A DNA stretch of 50,850 bases from Chara braunii (taxonomy: Eukaryota; Streptophyta; Charophyceae; Charales; Characeae): positions 525,763 to 576,612 of the forward strand of contig BFEA01000580.1 in assembly GCA_003427395.1 (NCBI GenBank), given 5' to 3'. Shown in pieces: positions 32,672-42,599 of the stretch. The number at the start of each line of letters is the position of its first letter. Position 1 is the first letter of the stretch. The position numbers and the translations under genes are program-made. The notes beneath the pieces are model-generated. The model ran no database searches, was not told where the DNA came from, and saw only the letters and a list, made by a program, of their open reading frames with translations.

Positions 32672-32820
32672 GCTGGACCCGTTTTCCAGCAGGTGATGCT
32701 CCCCACCAATAGATGGAGCCTCTCCCCAGGTGCTAGTGGTATCTGCTCTTATCAGCAGCACTAACACCTGTCTCTTATACACATCTAGATGTGTATAAGA
32801 GACAGACACTGGCAAGGAGG
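32672..32820 (+). repeat. Dispersed repeat unit (GCTGGACCC type) interrupted by adapter
   Basis: CGCTGGACCCGTTTTCCAGC and CCCACCAATAGATGGAGCCT followed by TGCTAGTGGT and CTAACAC. The same sequence is found at 38511-38590 and, partly, at 33180-33235 (GCTGGACCCTGTTTCCAGC) and 40899-40914. In the copy at 38511 the string CTAACACTGG is continuous, whereas here it is split by the Tn5 ends. Confidence 0.8.
32768..32805. other. Tn5 mosaic-end pair: library adapter artefact
   Basis: CTGTCTCTTATACACATCT (32768-32786) is directly followed by AGATGTGTATAAGAGACAG (32787-32805): two 19-bp Tn5 mosaic ends, tail to tail, as left by tagmentation library preparation. On the minus strand it translates to SYTHLDVYKRQ, a peptide known from contaminated database entries. 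It is not part of the organism's genome. Confidence 0.98.
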
Positions 32821-33379
32821 GCAAGGGGAGGGACATAGCCAGCTTGTCAGGCACTATAAGCTCTCCTTCCATGAGTGGACCAGGGTCGATGGACCGGTCA
32901 GGACGAGTCCGCTGTAGAATTTTTGTGATCCCTTTCCCCCTCCTCCCTCCTCCCTGGTAGATCTACAGTGGTACAGGTGGTATGGGCCTGGTCTAGAGCA
33001 GGGGGGCTGCTAGCTTTGATTTAATTATTAGGTGGCTCTCAACAGGGCTGAAGAGGCAGAATCCCTTCTCTGACCTCCGTTCTCCCTTAAAATCATGTTG
33101 TTTGTTCTTAGCCGAAGCTGGGTAATTGCCCTAGGTCACTGGATTTAGTTCACGAAGTGGCTAGTGATGTGTGTCGGATGCTGGACCCTGTTTCCAGCAG
33201 GTGCAGATCCCCACCAATGGATTGGAGCGACCAGTGGAGAGTGTACTCGGGGGGGATGCTCATATCAACCCCACTAGTAGGCCCAAGCTGGGGTATTCCC
33301 AAAAAAGAAAGAAAGAAAGGGGTTTGGAAACCTCCAGCCGACAGCGAAGAACAAGAGGTCAACCCCAATTACTGAATAA

Positions 33380-33680
33380 ACAGTTAAGCTGCTAAAAACC
33401 AAAGACCCCAACCCGGCAATTAACAGAAGGTGCACAAAGCTGGCAGGGAATGATGCTAACCACATAACGAAAATTCCTATCAGACCGCTGAGGAATAAGA
33501 GTCTTCAATGGATCGTAACGTATGTAGCACTTCCATTCAACCTGTGGCTTCATATTCATAAAAGGGAGAACGACCTAAATAGCTCTGACCTATTTGTAGT
33601 TTGATCCGATAAAGGGCAGGAAGATACGATACACTGCCTCATAAAATGCAAATGGTGAAGGATCAGACTGTTAATTAAGG
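33380..33680 (+). pseudogene. LINE ORF2 fragment (zf-RVT region)
   Basis: One frame reads TVKLLKTKDPNPAINRR, NKSLQWIVTYVALPFNLWLH and QEDTIHCLIKCKW, with stops. These match TVKSAYKMLRPKRR, ITSLQWQIAHRCLPTNDWLT and AETIEHVFMQCP of the LINE at 31.4-31.7 kb. The first two zinc-ligand cysteines are not evident. A short remnant of a different, more diverged copy. Confidence 0.8.
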
Positions 33681-33825
33681 GGGACCTGTAATCAGAACAG
33701 ACACAAAAGAGTGAATTCCAGTACACTTGGCTAGCAAAAGGCAAGGTGGCAATGATTTATGATCTAGATTTTAAATGGAAGGATTGGCACAACCCAGAGC
33801 CGTCAACAGCAAGATAAGACAATTG

Positions 33826-34017
33826 TCTGCAAGAGGCCAGGATCATGAGAGCCAACCACCAATCTTCAATGTCCTTCAGGGATATGAACTTGAATCTGAC
33901 TGTGATGGCCCAACCTTCTGCAAGAGGCCAGGATCCTATGAGGACATGAGAGCCAACCACCGATCTTCAATGTCCTTGAGGGATATGAAGTTGAATCTGA
34001 CTGTGACGGCCCAACCT
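33826..34017. repeat. Tandem duplication (91 and 101 bp)
   Basis: Units 33826-33916 and 33917-34017 both start TCTGCAAGAGGCCAGGATC and end GGCCCAACCT. The second has a 10-bp insertion (CTATGAGGAC). From 34018 to 34860 I recognise no feature. Confidence 0.93.
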
Positions 34018-34859
34018 CACGCCATGCATGACTTCCTGATCGGAGTGGGAGTAGGCCTGGAAGTGTGAAATAGGGGTGTGCCAAGGATTTTAGGAAAGTG
34101 GGTTGAAGTCCCAGGTCAGAATTGGGATCTCCTGTGCTGGGTTCCGTCAAGCGGTACACGGGGATCGGTTTGATCAATCAAAATTTCACAACAAGAGGGG
34201 CCAATTGACAATTACGTCCGTCCATATCGGGCTCGGGGATAAAAACAAAACAAGGGATTTAGTTCTCAGCAGAACATATCCGCCTTTGAGCGCTGTCGCC
34301 TTCGTTTCCCGCAACTGAATGGTTCGGGTGTATACACAGGGTCTCGCCGGGTTCCCACGCATCACCGACGAGGTTCGCAGGATTCGGAAGCCGAGGTGGA
34401 GGCTATCAGTCGAGTGTGCCTGACCTGAGTCATCATCACTGCGAGCTGCGAAGGCGAAACCATGGCTCCGATAGAACTCCTTAGGTCGACATTTGGAGCA
34501 CAGGGTGTGGGGCCAGAAGGGGGCAATGGCAGACCACGGGATCATCGTGAGCTCATGATACGGAAGGAGAAGAGTACGGGGGAAAGTCGGTGTCGGTAAT
34601 AACGAATCTAGATCCCACAAAGGCCAAGCTGTACGCCTTGTTTGGAAAGTGGCAGGCTGCCTACCCGAGCTGTTGTTTCTCTAACCTCCTACTCGCAGAT
34701 TCGTCACCTCTGTCCTTGATAGGGGAAAGACGGCGAATTAGTGCTGGATGAAGAGGACGAACAGACCGGAGACGAATCCAACGAGGGTAATTACCTAGAA
34801 GAATCCCCAATCAGAAAAAGAGAGGGGGGCAATCATGGTTGAAGCAATCTGGATTGCAA

Positions 34860-35172
34860 CTGGGCTACCAGTGGGGCTGGCCGGGTCACCGTGTTTGACT
34901 GGGTGGCCCGGTCGTCCAAGAACAAGGGCAGGGGCCAGCAAAAAAAAAAATAAAAAAAAATCCAAAAACTGGCAAAAAGTTAAAAAAAAACTATGTGATC
35001 ATTGTGATGCGTGAAAATAAACTGAAACGCTAGGCTACCAGAGTGGCCCGGGGCCACTGCCTGGCTGGGTCAAAAAAAATAATAAAATAAAAAAGTAAAA
35101 TTATTTTTTAACTTTATTAAAGTTTTTTTTTTTATTTATAAATATGGTAAAGAATTTCGATGTGACCCTGAT
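34860..35172. repeat. GC-core repeats, one reverse and one forward
   Basis: 34860-34990 is a reverse copy of the GCTGGGACCTT type (ends ATCCAAAAA). 35033-35070 is a forward GGCTACCAGAGTGGCCCGGG core, followed by A/T-rich sequence and AAGAATTTCGATGTGACCCT (35150-35169). The block from 34990 to 35030 carries the TCAGTTTATTTTC motif on the opposite strand, so at least two insertions or a rearrangement are involved. Confidence 0.7.
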
Positions 35173-35324
35173 CTTAACCTTGTATTTGAAGCTGTGAAAT
35201 GGGCCCGGCGCCCCTCACAATACAGTAGGGCAGCCGACGGCCTGGGCGAGGCTCACCGGCCAGGCCCAGCCTTTGGCCGCCTAGGAGAGTAGCCAAACAT
35301 AAAGCGGAAAAAGTATCAACAAAC

Positions 35325-35758
35325 CAGGGTAGTTTTGGTGCCTACCAGTCGGGCCGACCTGTAGGCGCACCCGTCGGCGGTCGACAGACTGCCTTGCAAT
35401 TTTTATTTTTTTTTCCTGATTGCATGGTTGTGCGCGGCTTGAGGAGAGCAGCCCAAATCTGCAGTAATTTTTTTGGGGGGTTGTGGGGGTTATAGGGGGG
35501 TTAGACGGGGATTGTAGGGGGTTAAGGGGGGGAGGAGGGTGTTAGGGGGCGGTATGGGGGTGTTGGGGGGGGCCTGGCAGTGTTGATTGGATTATTTGGG
35601 GTTCTGGATGCCAAAAAAATAAAAAAATGAAAAATATTATGATTTTTTTTTTGCGGGGTGCCGACAGACCCCCGACCGGTAGGTGCGGACCAGTCCAACG
35701 CTTGGCTGGTCGGCCCCCGACCAATCCAGGGCCTCCGACCATCGGCGTGACTACCCTG
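35325..35758. mobile_element. hAT-like MITE (434 bp)
   Basis: Perfect terminal inverted repeat CAGGGTAGT (35325-35333) and ACTACCCTG (35750-35758). CAGGG is a common hAT terminus. The flanking 8-mers are CAACAAAC (35317-35324) and CAAGAAAC (35759-35766), 7 of 8 matching. A paralogous empty site at 35999-36035 (GCAGAAAAAGTGTCAGCAAAC then CCCTAAAGAATCTA) shows the same sequence without the element. The interior has TTGAGGAGAGCAGCCCAAAT and G-rich repeats and no coding capacity. Confidence 0.85.
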
Positions 35759-36069
35759 CAAGAAACCCTAAAAAATCTAGTCTGACCTACAGCCGAAAGA
35801 AGAAGAAAGTAACCCTACTGGCACAAAGCCTAATCCTAATAAATATAATCCAACCTGCAACCGAAAGTGACACTAAAAGCACAGTACACGTAACTCACTG
35901 AAACTACCAAAAACTGAGCGGAAGCCACCTAGGGATCAGCGAAGCCAACAATTTCAACACAAAATTCATTTCATTCCCAAGTTCAACCAGCAAAAGCAGA
36001 AAAAGTGTCAGCAAACCCCTAAAGAATCTAATTAAAACCTACTCACCCTACCTAAAACACCGAAGCCAC

Positions 36070-36240
36070 CAGCTGGCCTAGCTCAGTTGCTGGTACACCT
36101 CCTGAACTGTTGAAATACACAATCAAACTCCGCTGGAAGCAGATGAGTGAAATAATACAATTCTGAATTGCCAGGGTCGGTCAATTCATGATATCTCAAG
36201 ACTGTAGCCCATTACAAAAAAAGGGGGGAAAAAAAAAAAA
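36070..36240 (+). mobile_element. tRNA-derived SINE, copy 2
   Basis: Forward copy of the SINE at 18964-19140: box A TAGCTCAGTTGCTGG (36079-36093), the shared CTGAACTGTTGAAATACA, a mutated box B (AATCAAACTCC), CTGAATTGCC and GGTCAATTCATGATATCTCA, then GTAGCCC and an A-rich tail (36214-36240). Confidence 0.72.
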
Positions 36241-36374
36241 CCACCACAGCCAACAATTTCAACACAAAGTTCATTTCACGCCCAAATTTGACCAACAAAA
36301 GCGAATAGCTAAAGAATATAATCTAGCCTACAGCCAGAAGGAGAAAAATTTAAGCCTACCGAACGACGCTCTGG

Positions 36375-36470
36375 ACAACTTTTGCCTCAGGGTCACATAG
36401 ACAAGTTGGCCCGGGCTACTCTGGTAGTTTTGGATCACAAGCTTTTTTTTTTTTTTTTTTTTTTTTTTGG
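36375..36470 (-). repeat. GC-core repeat, reverse partial copy
   Basis: Contains AACTTTTGCCTCAGGGTCAC and GGCCCGGGCTACTCTGGTAG, the reverse complements of the family motifs, followed by a long T-run (36442-36468). Confidence 0.75.
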
Positions 36471-36911
36471 AGAAACATAGCATTTTCCATTCCAATGAGA
36501 CAACCGGGGTCCGGGAACACACCCCTACAGATCAACCTGGTACTAATCTGCTGAGGCCAAAACGCATCTTAGGCTCCTGGAAACCGGGTCCAGTGTCCCT
36601 TTAAGGAATCTCCAAAAAATAAAAAATTGCAAAGCAAATCTATGGCAGTATAATATCCTTGCTGCACAGGAAAATGCCGGCATGTTTCTAGAATCGAAAC
36701 CATTGTTGCGGCGCACGACGGTGCGCCGGTTTGCGCACGAGTTGCGCACGTAGCGCCGCGCACCGCACAGCGCATTGCGGCGCCCTGAACAGCCGAAATT
36801 AGAAGTCTGGGAATTTTTTTTTTCTTTTGTTTTCGGTAGGAAGGCGGGCCCCCACCCTGGCAAAAATGATGGCCGGGGTGGGCGAGTCCGGAAACCGGCT
36901 GCGGCCCGGCT

Positions 36912-36988
36912 CCAAAAATTTTTTGGGGGGAAGGGCCTGCCGAATTCGAAATTTCGAATTCGGCAGACCCTTCCTCCAAAAAAAATTT
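36912..36988. repeat. Near-perfect palindrome
   Basis: The centre 36937-36966 is a perfect 30-bp palindrome with 15-base arms (CTGCCGAATTCGAAA). Flanking AAATTTTTTGG...GAAGGG and CCCTTCC...CCAAAAAAAATTT extend the stem imperfectly. Confidence 0.92.
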
Positions 36989-37307
36989 CGGACAAGGGGG
37001 ACGGCAGTTCACCTGGAGTCGCGCGCCCGCCCACCATTCGAATCTTGACGCCGCGAAGAAGGGAGGGAGATACGATTCCATTCGAATCTTGAAGCGGGCA
37101 ACAAAGGCGGGGAGCAGCGGGGGGAGGGTGACGAAGGTGGGAGAAGCAGGAGAAGCGGGAGATAGACGAAGGAGGGCGGGAGGGACACGGCGGGACACCA
37201 TCGCCGAACGGCAGCCGCAGGACACCATCAGCTCGAAGCAGCGGCGGGAAGCGGCAGCGGGCAGCGGGAGACGGGCGGGCACCCATGAAGGTGGGCGCCC
37301 ACCGGCC

Positions 37308-37372
<65 letters not shown>
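37308..37372. repeat. (CT)n-(CA)n compound microsatellite
   Basis: A CT run followed directly by a CA run, then ATTCGATTTTGCTCATCC. Confidence 0.95.
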
Positions 37373-37468
37373 TCGATTTTGCTCATCCTCTCGATGGAAA
37401 TAGTGTGAGGCCGGGCGCGGGGTTGGAGACTTACCTGTTGCCCGGTGCGTTCGTCATCCTATCGATGG

Positions 37469-37471
<3 letters not shown>

Positions 37472-37527
<56 letters not shown>

Positions 37528-37631
37528 NNNNNNNNNNNNNNNNNNNNNNNNNNNNNNNNNNNNNNNNNNNNNNNNNNNNNNNNNNNNNNNNNNNNNNNNN
37601 NNNNNNNNNNNNNNNNNNNNNNNNNNNNNNN

Positions 37632-37670
<39 letters not shown>
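37472..37670. repeat. (CT)n-gap-(AC)n
   Basis: CT run to 37527, 104 N (37528-37631), then AC run to 37670. The gap hides the CT-to-AC transition, so the length is uncertain. Confidence 0.95.
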
Positions 37671-37671
<1 letters not shown>

Positions 37672-37798
37672 AAAATGACGACACACACACACACATTCGA
37701 AATGATGACACACACACACACACCTCCTCCCCCACCTCTCTTCCTCCGTCTCTCCTCCCCCATGTCTCCTCCACCATCTCTCCTCCACCATCTCTCTC

Positions 37799-37836
<38 letters not shown>

Positions 37837-37946
37837 TCGAAATGACGACACACAGACACACACACACACACACACACACACATACCTCCTCCCCCACCTC
37901 TCTTCCTCTGTCTCTCCTCCCCCATGTCTTCCCACCATCTCTCTCC

Positions 37947-37986
<40 letters not shown>

Positions 37987-38205
37987 TACACACACATTCG
38001 AAATGACAACACACACCAACCCACACACCCACACTCGAAATGACGACACACACACACACACACACACACCCTCGAAATGACGATACACACACACACACAC
38101 ACCTCTCTTCCTATGTCTCTCCTCACCCATGTCTCCTCCACCATCTCTCCTCCACCATCTCTCTCCCTCTCTCTCTCTCTCACACAGACACACACACACA
38201 CACAG
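37671..38205. repeat. Compound satellite with TCGAAATGACGAC motif
   Basis: Repeats of a longer unit: TCGAAATGACGAC, an AC run, CCTCCTCCCCCACCTCTCTT, CCATGTCTCCTCCACCATCT, a CT run and an AC run. The TCGAAATGACGAC-like motif recurs near 37671, 37696, 37836, 37996, 38033 and 38071. Length per unit varies between about 40 and 160 bp. Confidence 0.9.
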
Positions 38206-38835
38206 AGGTCGGTGTGGCTGCTGGGGCCGGGCAGGGGGGGGGTTGGCTTTCCCCCCCCCCCCCTCGCACATGGCGCACAGCGCACAGTGCGTGCTCTGCT
38301 AAACCTGCGCACAGTGCACAGCGCAGCGCACACATGCACTGCAACTATGATCGAAACACTATTGGCAAAGAACTACGAGCTCGGCAAATCTCGAAAATGC
38401 ACAAGGCAATTCACAAAAATTTTACAATTTAACCCTAAAATTATTTCCAAAACCAGACTAAGTTCTTAGAAGCAATTCAATTCTAAAGTTTAGTCCAAGT
38501 ACGTACTAAAGGTGATGCTGCCCACCAATAGATGGAGCCTCTCCCCAAGTGCTAGTGGTGCCTGCTCTTATCAGCACCACTAACACTGGTGGGAGTTTTT
38601 TTAAAAAAAAAAAAAAAAAAAAAAATCTTAACAAAAGTAAAAATTAGAACTAGGCGTATTAATATTGTCTACAGAGAATAAGCGATTGAAAACAGCCAAG
38701 AAACGGCCACACATAGAGAGTCTTGAGGAATTCAAAGGGAGGGTGAGAAGGATAACTGCATCCACATAATAAAATATGAGTGGAGAAGGTACGAGCGAGA
38801 TTTTCCCGGTGGCACAAAATCGAGTGTATCACACT

Positions 38836-39255
38836 CCCCACACCACTCAAGGCATGGGTGACCTTGTGTCACTGTTCCTATTCTTGGAAATCAACCACTC
38901 TTAGAAAGTAAACAACACCGTAACTCCAAACGCGGTTATGACTGGCAATTATTTTACCCTTCGCGCTCGGGAAAACGTTCCCACCGCCAACTAGTGAGTC
39001 TCGCACTCCCGCTGATGGCGCGGCCACCCACAGGGCTTCAGGGCTTTAGGGCTTTACAAACCCCACAACGATCTCATCTCTTCATCCTATTAATTTCCCA
39101 GATTTTACCGTAGGTATGTAAGTGATACATATGTAAGCAGGAGTTCCCAGGATGACCATAGTCGAGCGTAGAACACTCCCCACACCACTCAAGGCATGGG
39201 TGACCTTGCATCAGTGTTTCCTGTGCTTGAAGAACAACCACTTTCAGAAAATAGA
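38836..39255. repeat. Direct repeat pair (ACTCAAGGCATGGGTGACC)
   Basis: Copies at about 38831-38910 and 39172-39255 share ACACTCCCCACACCACTCAA, GGCATGGGTGACCTTG and CAACCACT(C/T)T(C/T)AGAAA. The spacing is 341 bp; the intervening sequence is not obviously repeated. Confidence 0.8.
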
Positions 39256-39554
39256 CTTCAGGATATCCCGGTAGGCAGAATGTCAAAACCTTCCTAATAT
39301 CAGCTAAACGCTCTCCGTGGTTGACTATCTGCATACTTGGCTCTCACACAAAGCTTAACGAGTCTGTCGATGTGACTGACCGGATATAGTTCTACTAACA
39401 CTGAAAAATTTCCTCCCCTGAATACCAGTAGAACGAAAAGGACCTGGAGCCAAAACATCCCAACATCGCCAACAACAGAAGCAGTTCCAAGAATCTACTA
39501 CGTAGACAACTCTCAAAGGAAGAAGTGAAATACCCAATGAAAATCTACCAAATA

Positions 39555-39841
39555 TATCACGCGTGCTGCTAGTGAGGGGGCTAGCTGGTAGGATGGGAAT
39601 AGGGTATAGCAGCAGCGGAGATGGTGGCTCTGCTACAGTAAGTCTTACCAGAGTGAGGTAAAGAGGATGGACGGGGGGGGGGTTCTGAGTCGTTTTCTGA
39701 ATTCTGCTTATTTCTGAAGTTTGTCGCAGTCATTTCCTAAGCAGCTCCAATTTTTTCTGAGCCAAAGCCGGGTAATGGCGCCGGTATCTCAATTTTCAAA
39801 ATTCTATGTAAACTTTCATATGGGACGCTGGTCCCAATTCC
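39555..39841 (+). repeat. Direct repeat of about 288 bp, copy 1
   Basis: Starts TATCACGCGT, contains GGTAGGATGGGAATAGGGTA, GTGAGGTAAAGAGGATGGAC, CCTAAGCAGCTCCAATT and ends AACTTTCATATGGGACGCTG plus GTCCCAATTC. The second copy is at 40626-40914; the two differ at roughly one base in fifteen by eye. Confidence 0.9.
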
Positions 39842-40119
39842 TGTTTAGGGGCTTGCCGCTAAGGGAACTGTCTAGGGAGGAAGGCACTTCCTGTCCGTCA
39901 GAACTAGGTTGGTCGGTACTGGGGAGGGTTGTGGTGCCTTGTTACCCTAGCAGAAGGGGGTATGAGATCAAATGAGTTCTGGTACGAGGACTGAAAGCCT
40001 GGACCGACGTTCCGTCTGTTGAGGGGGGGAGTTTAGGAAAGTAGGCAGTTTCATTCGACCCCTCGCTCTCATATTTTTCCTAGCTTTCTCGTTTTTTTCA
40101 ATTTTACTTTATGAGGAAA

Positions 40120-40560
40120 GTTAAAAAAAAAATGTTGGCCGTTTGGTGGTCCTTAGAATGTCTTTAGGACTTTGGGATTCTTATCAACTCGTCCTAGGTG
40201 GCTTCGAAATCTGTTATACTCAGTGATCTGCGGCTGTTCGATGCCAGAACGACGCTGGCCAGTGCTGGGGTGTTGCCCAGTAACCTGCTGATGCAGGAGC
40301 GTGAGGCCTGGTAGAGAGATCAGGGGATGCTTTGGGGTGGGCATTCCACGGGACAACCAAGGGTTGCTGCCGGGACGACGCTGGTCGGAGCTGGGGTGAG
40401 TTGTTGCCTTGTAACCCAACAGGATGTGGGGGTGTGAGGCCTGGAAGAGCTCGGCAGGAAGTAAGACAGTTTAGGAGAACTTTGGAAGGGTTTGTTAGGG
40501 ATTTCGAGGTTTTCGGAGCATTTGTAGGACCTCCGCGGTCTATTCCCAGGCCTCCTGAAT
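40120..40560 (+). repeat. Dispersed repeat, forward copy of 21630-22090
   Basis: Contains CTGTTATACTCAGTGATC and two versions of GACGCTGG...GTAAC...GAGGCCTGG (about 40249-40312 and 40377-40444). It lies between the two 288-bp direct repeats. Confidence 0.8.
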
Positions 40561-40625
40561 TACTGCTAGTGTTCTTAGGTATCTCAAAAAGAGAACGAGG
40601 TGAGTGGGAAACGGAGATGGTGGGA

Positions 40626-40914
40626 TATCACGCGTCGTACTAGTGATGGGGCTAGCTGGTAGGATGGGAATAGGGTATAACAGCAGCGGAGATGGTGGCT
40701 CTGCTGCAGTAATTCTTACCGGAGTGAGGTAAAGAGGATGGACGGGGGGGGGGGGTTCTGAGTCGTTTTCTGAATTCTGCTTATTTATGAAGTTTGTCGT
40801 ACTCATTTCCTAAGCAGCTCCAATTCTTTCTGAGCCAAAGCCGGGTAATGGCCCCGGTATCTCAATTTTCAAAATTTTGTGTAAACTTTCATATGGGATG
40901 CTGGACCCAGTTCC
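40626..40914 (+). repeat. Direct repeat of about 288 bp, copy 2
   Basis: Second copy of 39555-39841, 1,071 bp downstream, same orientation. It ends in GGGATGCTGGACCCAGTTCC, which ties it to the GCTGGACCC repeats at 32672 and 33180. From 40915 to 41810 I see nothing beyond a loose duplication of GCGATTGGCGTTGGGTAG (near 41097 and 41159). Confidence 0.9.
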
Positions 40915-41814
40915 CAACACGTGCTGCTTTAAAAAAAAAAAGGGGCCCATGGGGTAGTCAAGTAAAGTATCCTGTAGAGTTTTGGAGTTTGCTTTGAAGT
41001 CGGGGAAGGAGCGTGAAATGATTCTTTGCAAGGCCGGAGAGGGGATGGAATAGGGTTGCGTGACGGGTACCGGCTAGGGGAAGCCCGTATCAGATGCGAT
41101 TGGCGTTGGGTAGTTTAGATTGCCCAATGGGTATCGGCTGATGCGGGCGAGCCCTGGCGCGATTGGCGTTGGGTAGCGCTAGTTCACCTCCTTGAGGATG
41201 GAGACTGGAGTTCTTGTGAGGGCAAGGAACTTCGGGGGATGATGGTGCTCACCCCCTGCTGAGAAGTGGTTCTTTGAAACCCCTTACAAGGACGGAGTGA
41301 GGAAGTGACTGGGATGGAGGGAATGGGGGTGGATGCGATTGGCGCCAAGTATCTTGGCGGGTACCGGCCACTTGCTATTAACTCCATTGAGGTTTTTCCT
41401 TTCCATGATGGAGGCAGGATTTTTTAGGTTGATTGTTCCAGAGGTTGCATGTTTTCATATTTTCCAAAATATTTTCCAAATTTACCTACTATTATGGCGT
41501 AAGAGTGCAAAGCACTCTCTACCCACTCAAGGGCTAGGCTACGCCAGGGCACTGTCGCCATAGCTCTCACACAGCTATGGTGCCTGGCAGGGTAGGCGCC
41601 TCGTGGAAGAGATCAGCGTCCGCATACCCCAACGTTGCGTCCTACACAGCCGCCGTCGACGACCGGGCGCCGCCCCCGCTGCTATCGCCGCTTCGTTAGC
41701 GCACGTTTTACGCGGCCCTCCTCCATCGCAAGCATTTTCACCATTCAAGTCTAGAGTACTTCCCATATAGACATTCACACGGGCAAAATGGAGCGGGATT
41801 TATTTCCAAAGTTA

Positions 41815-41945
41815 ACTGGGCCAGCAGAGTGGCCTGGGACCACTTGCCCAGCTGGGCCAAAAGAAATTAAAAATATTGAAATTAAAAAATGTATATATAT
41901 TTTTTAATTTTATTTTTTTGTTTAAATTTGGTAGAGAATTAAAAT
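41815..41945 (+). repeat. GC-core repeat copy
   Basis: Core GCCAGCAGAGTGGCCTGGGA then CCACTTGCCCAGCTGGGCC, A/T-rich sequence and AAATTTGGTAGAGAATT. Confidence 0.78.
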
Positions 41946-42599
41946 AAGTAAAAATGTTCTTTAGTTTTTTTTTTTTTTCCTGTTTGCCAAATGCCCGTTC
42001 TATTCTGGGGGTCTCAGTCCGGTTGCTCATTACTGGCAAGCATGTTTCTGCATCTGAAAAGAGGAGGGGGGGAGAGCAGACAAGACAGAGGGCCAGCCCA
42101 TCCCTTGTGGCCCTAACGCCTGGCAAGGGGGGGACTGTTTTGGGGCAACCCTCCCCCTATCCTTAGCCTTTCAGGGGGGTTGTCCTACTGGCCGGGAGGC
42201 TTACTGGTAGCACCCAGTCACACATTAGGGCAGCCCTCAGATAGGCGGGGTGGGGAGGGTGCTCCTAACAGTTCCTCAGGCTCCTTTTCAACCTGTTACC
42301 TGTTTCTAATATCCCTCATCACACATTGACCCTACATTACCTATGTCTAAAGCCCATATCTGGTTCCAGCCTATTTCCCTATATTGGCATGTGCACCTTT
42401 ACCTAACTACTGTCACCCAGATTGTGTTCCGCTTGCCCCCTATATCTATACAAGCCATGATAGGCCCTCCTACCAATTCCTCAGGCCGCTTAACATCCTA
42501 TTTCGGATATCGTATACCCCTGGCATTTATACAAGCCATGATAGGCCACAATCCACCCACTTGTTTTAATGATGTTTCATATTTTCTGTCTTTTTACAG

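Larger units (their letters stand above)
35280..36345. repeat. Repeat unit present three times, host to the MITE and the SINE
   Basis: Copy b (35940-36050) contains GCCAACAATTTCAACACAAA, CAAAAGCAGAAAAAG, TCAGCAAACCCCTAAAGAAT and CCTACTCACC. Copy a (about 35290-35324 plus 35759-35800) is split by the MITE, and copy c (36246-36340) lacks the middle. The AGCCTACAGCC or ACCTACAGCCGAAAG end is shared by a and c. Confidence 0.8.

Noticed and set aside
32654-32872. Minus-strand frame containing SYTHLDVYKRQ
   Set aside because: The peptide is the translation of the paired Tn5 mosaic ends, an artefact and not a protein of the organism.
36543-37372. Long minus-strand frames of 247 and 267 codons
   Set aside because: Arginine/proline/alanine-rich translation of GC-rich DNA and of the CA/CT repeat (VCVCVC, ERERER), crossing a perfect palindrome. 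No start context or conserved motif.
38836-39255. GGCATGGGTGACCTTG resembling the 5S rRNA internal region (GGATGGGTGACC)
   Set aside because: Only about a dozen bases match and the rest of 5S rRNA is absent on either side, so a 5S gene or 5S-derived SINE is not supported.
41490-41700. TGCCTGGCAGGGTAGGC as a U1 snRNA start
   Set aside because: Only the CCTGGCAGG word matches. The loops and Sm site of U1 are missing.
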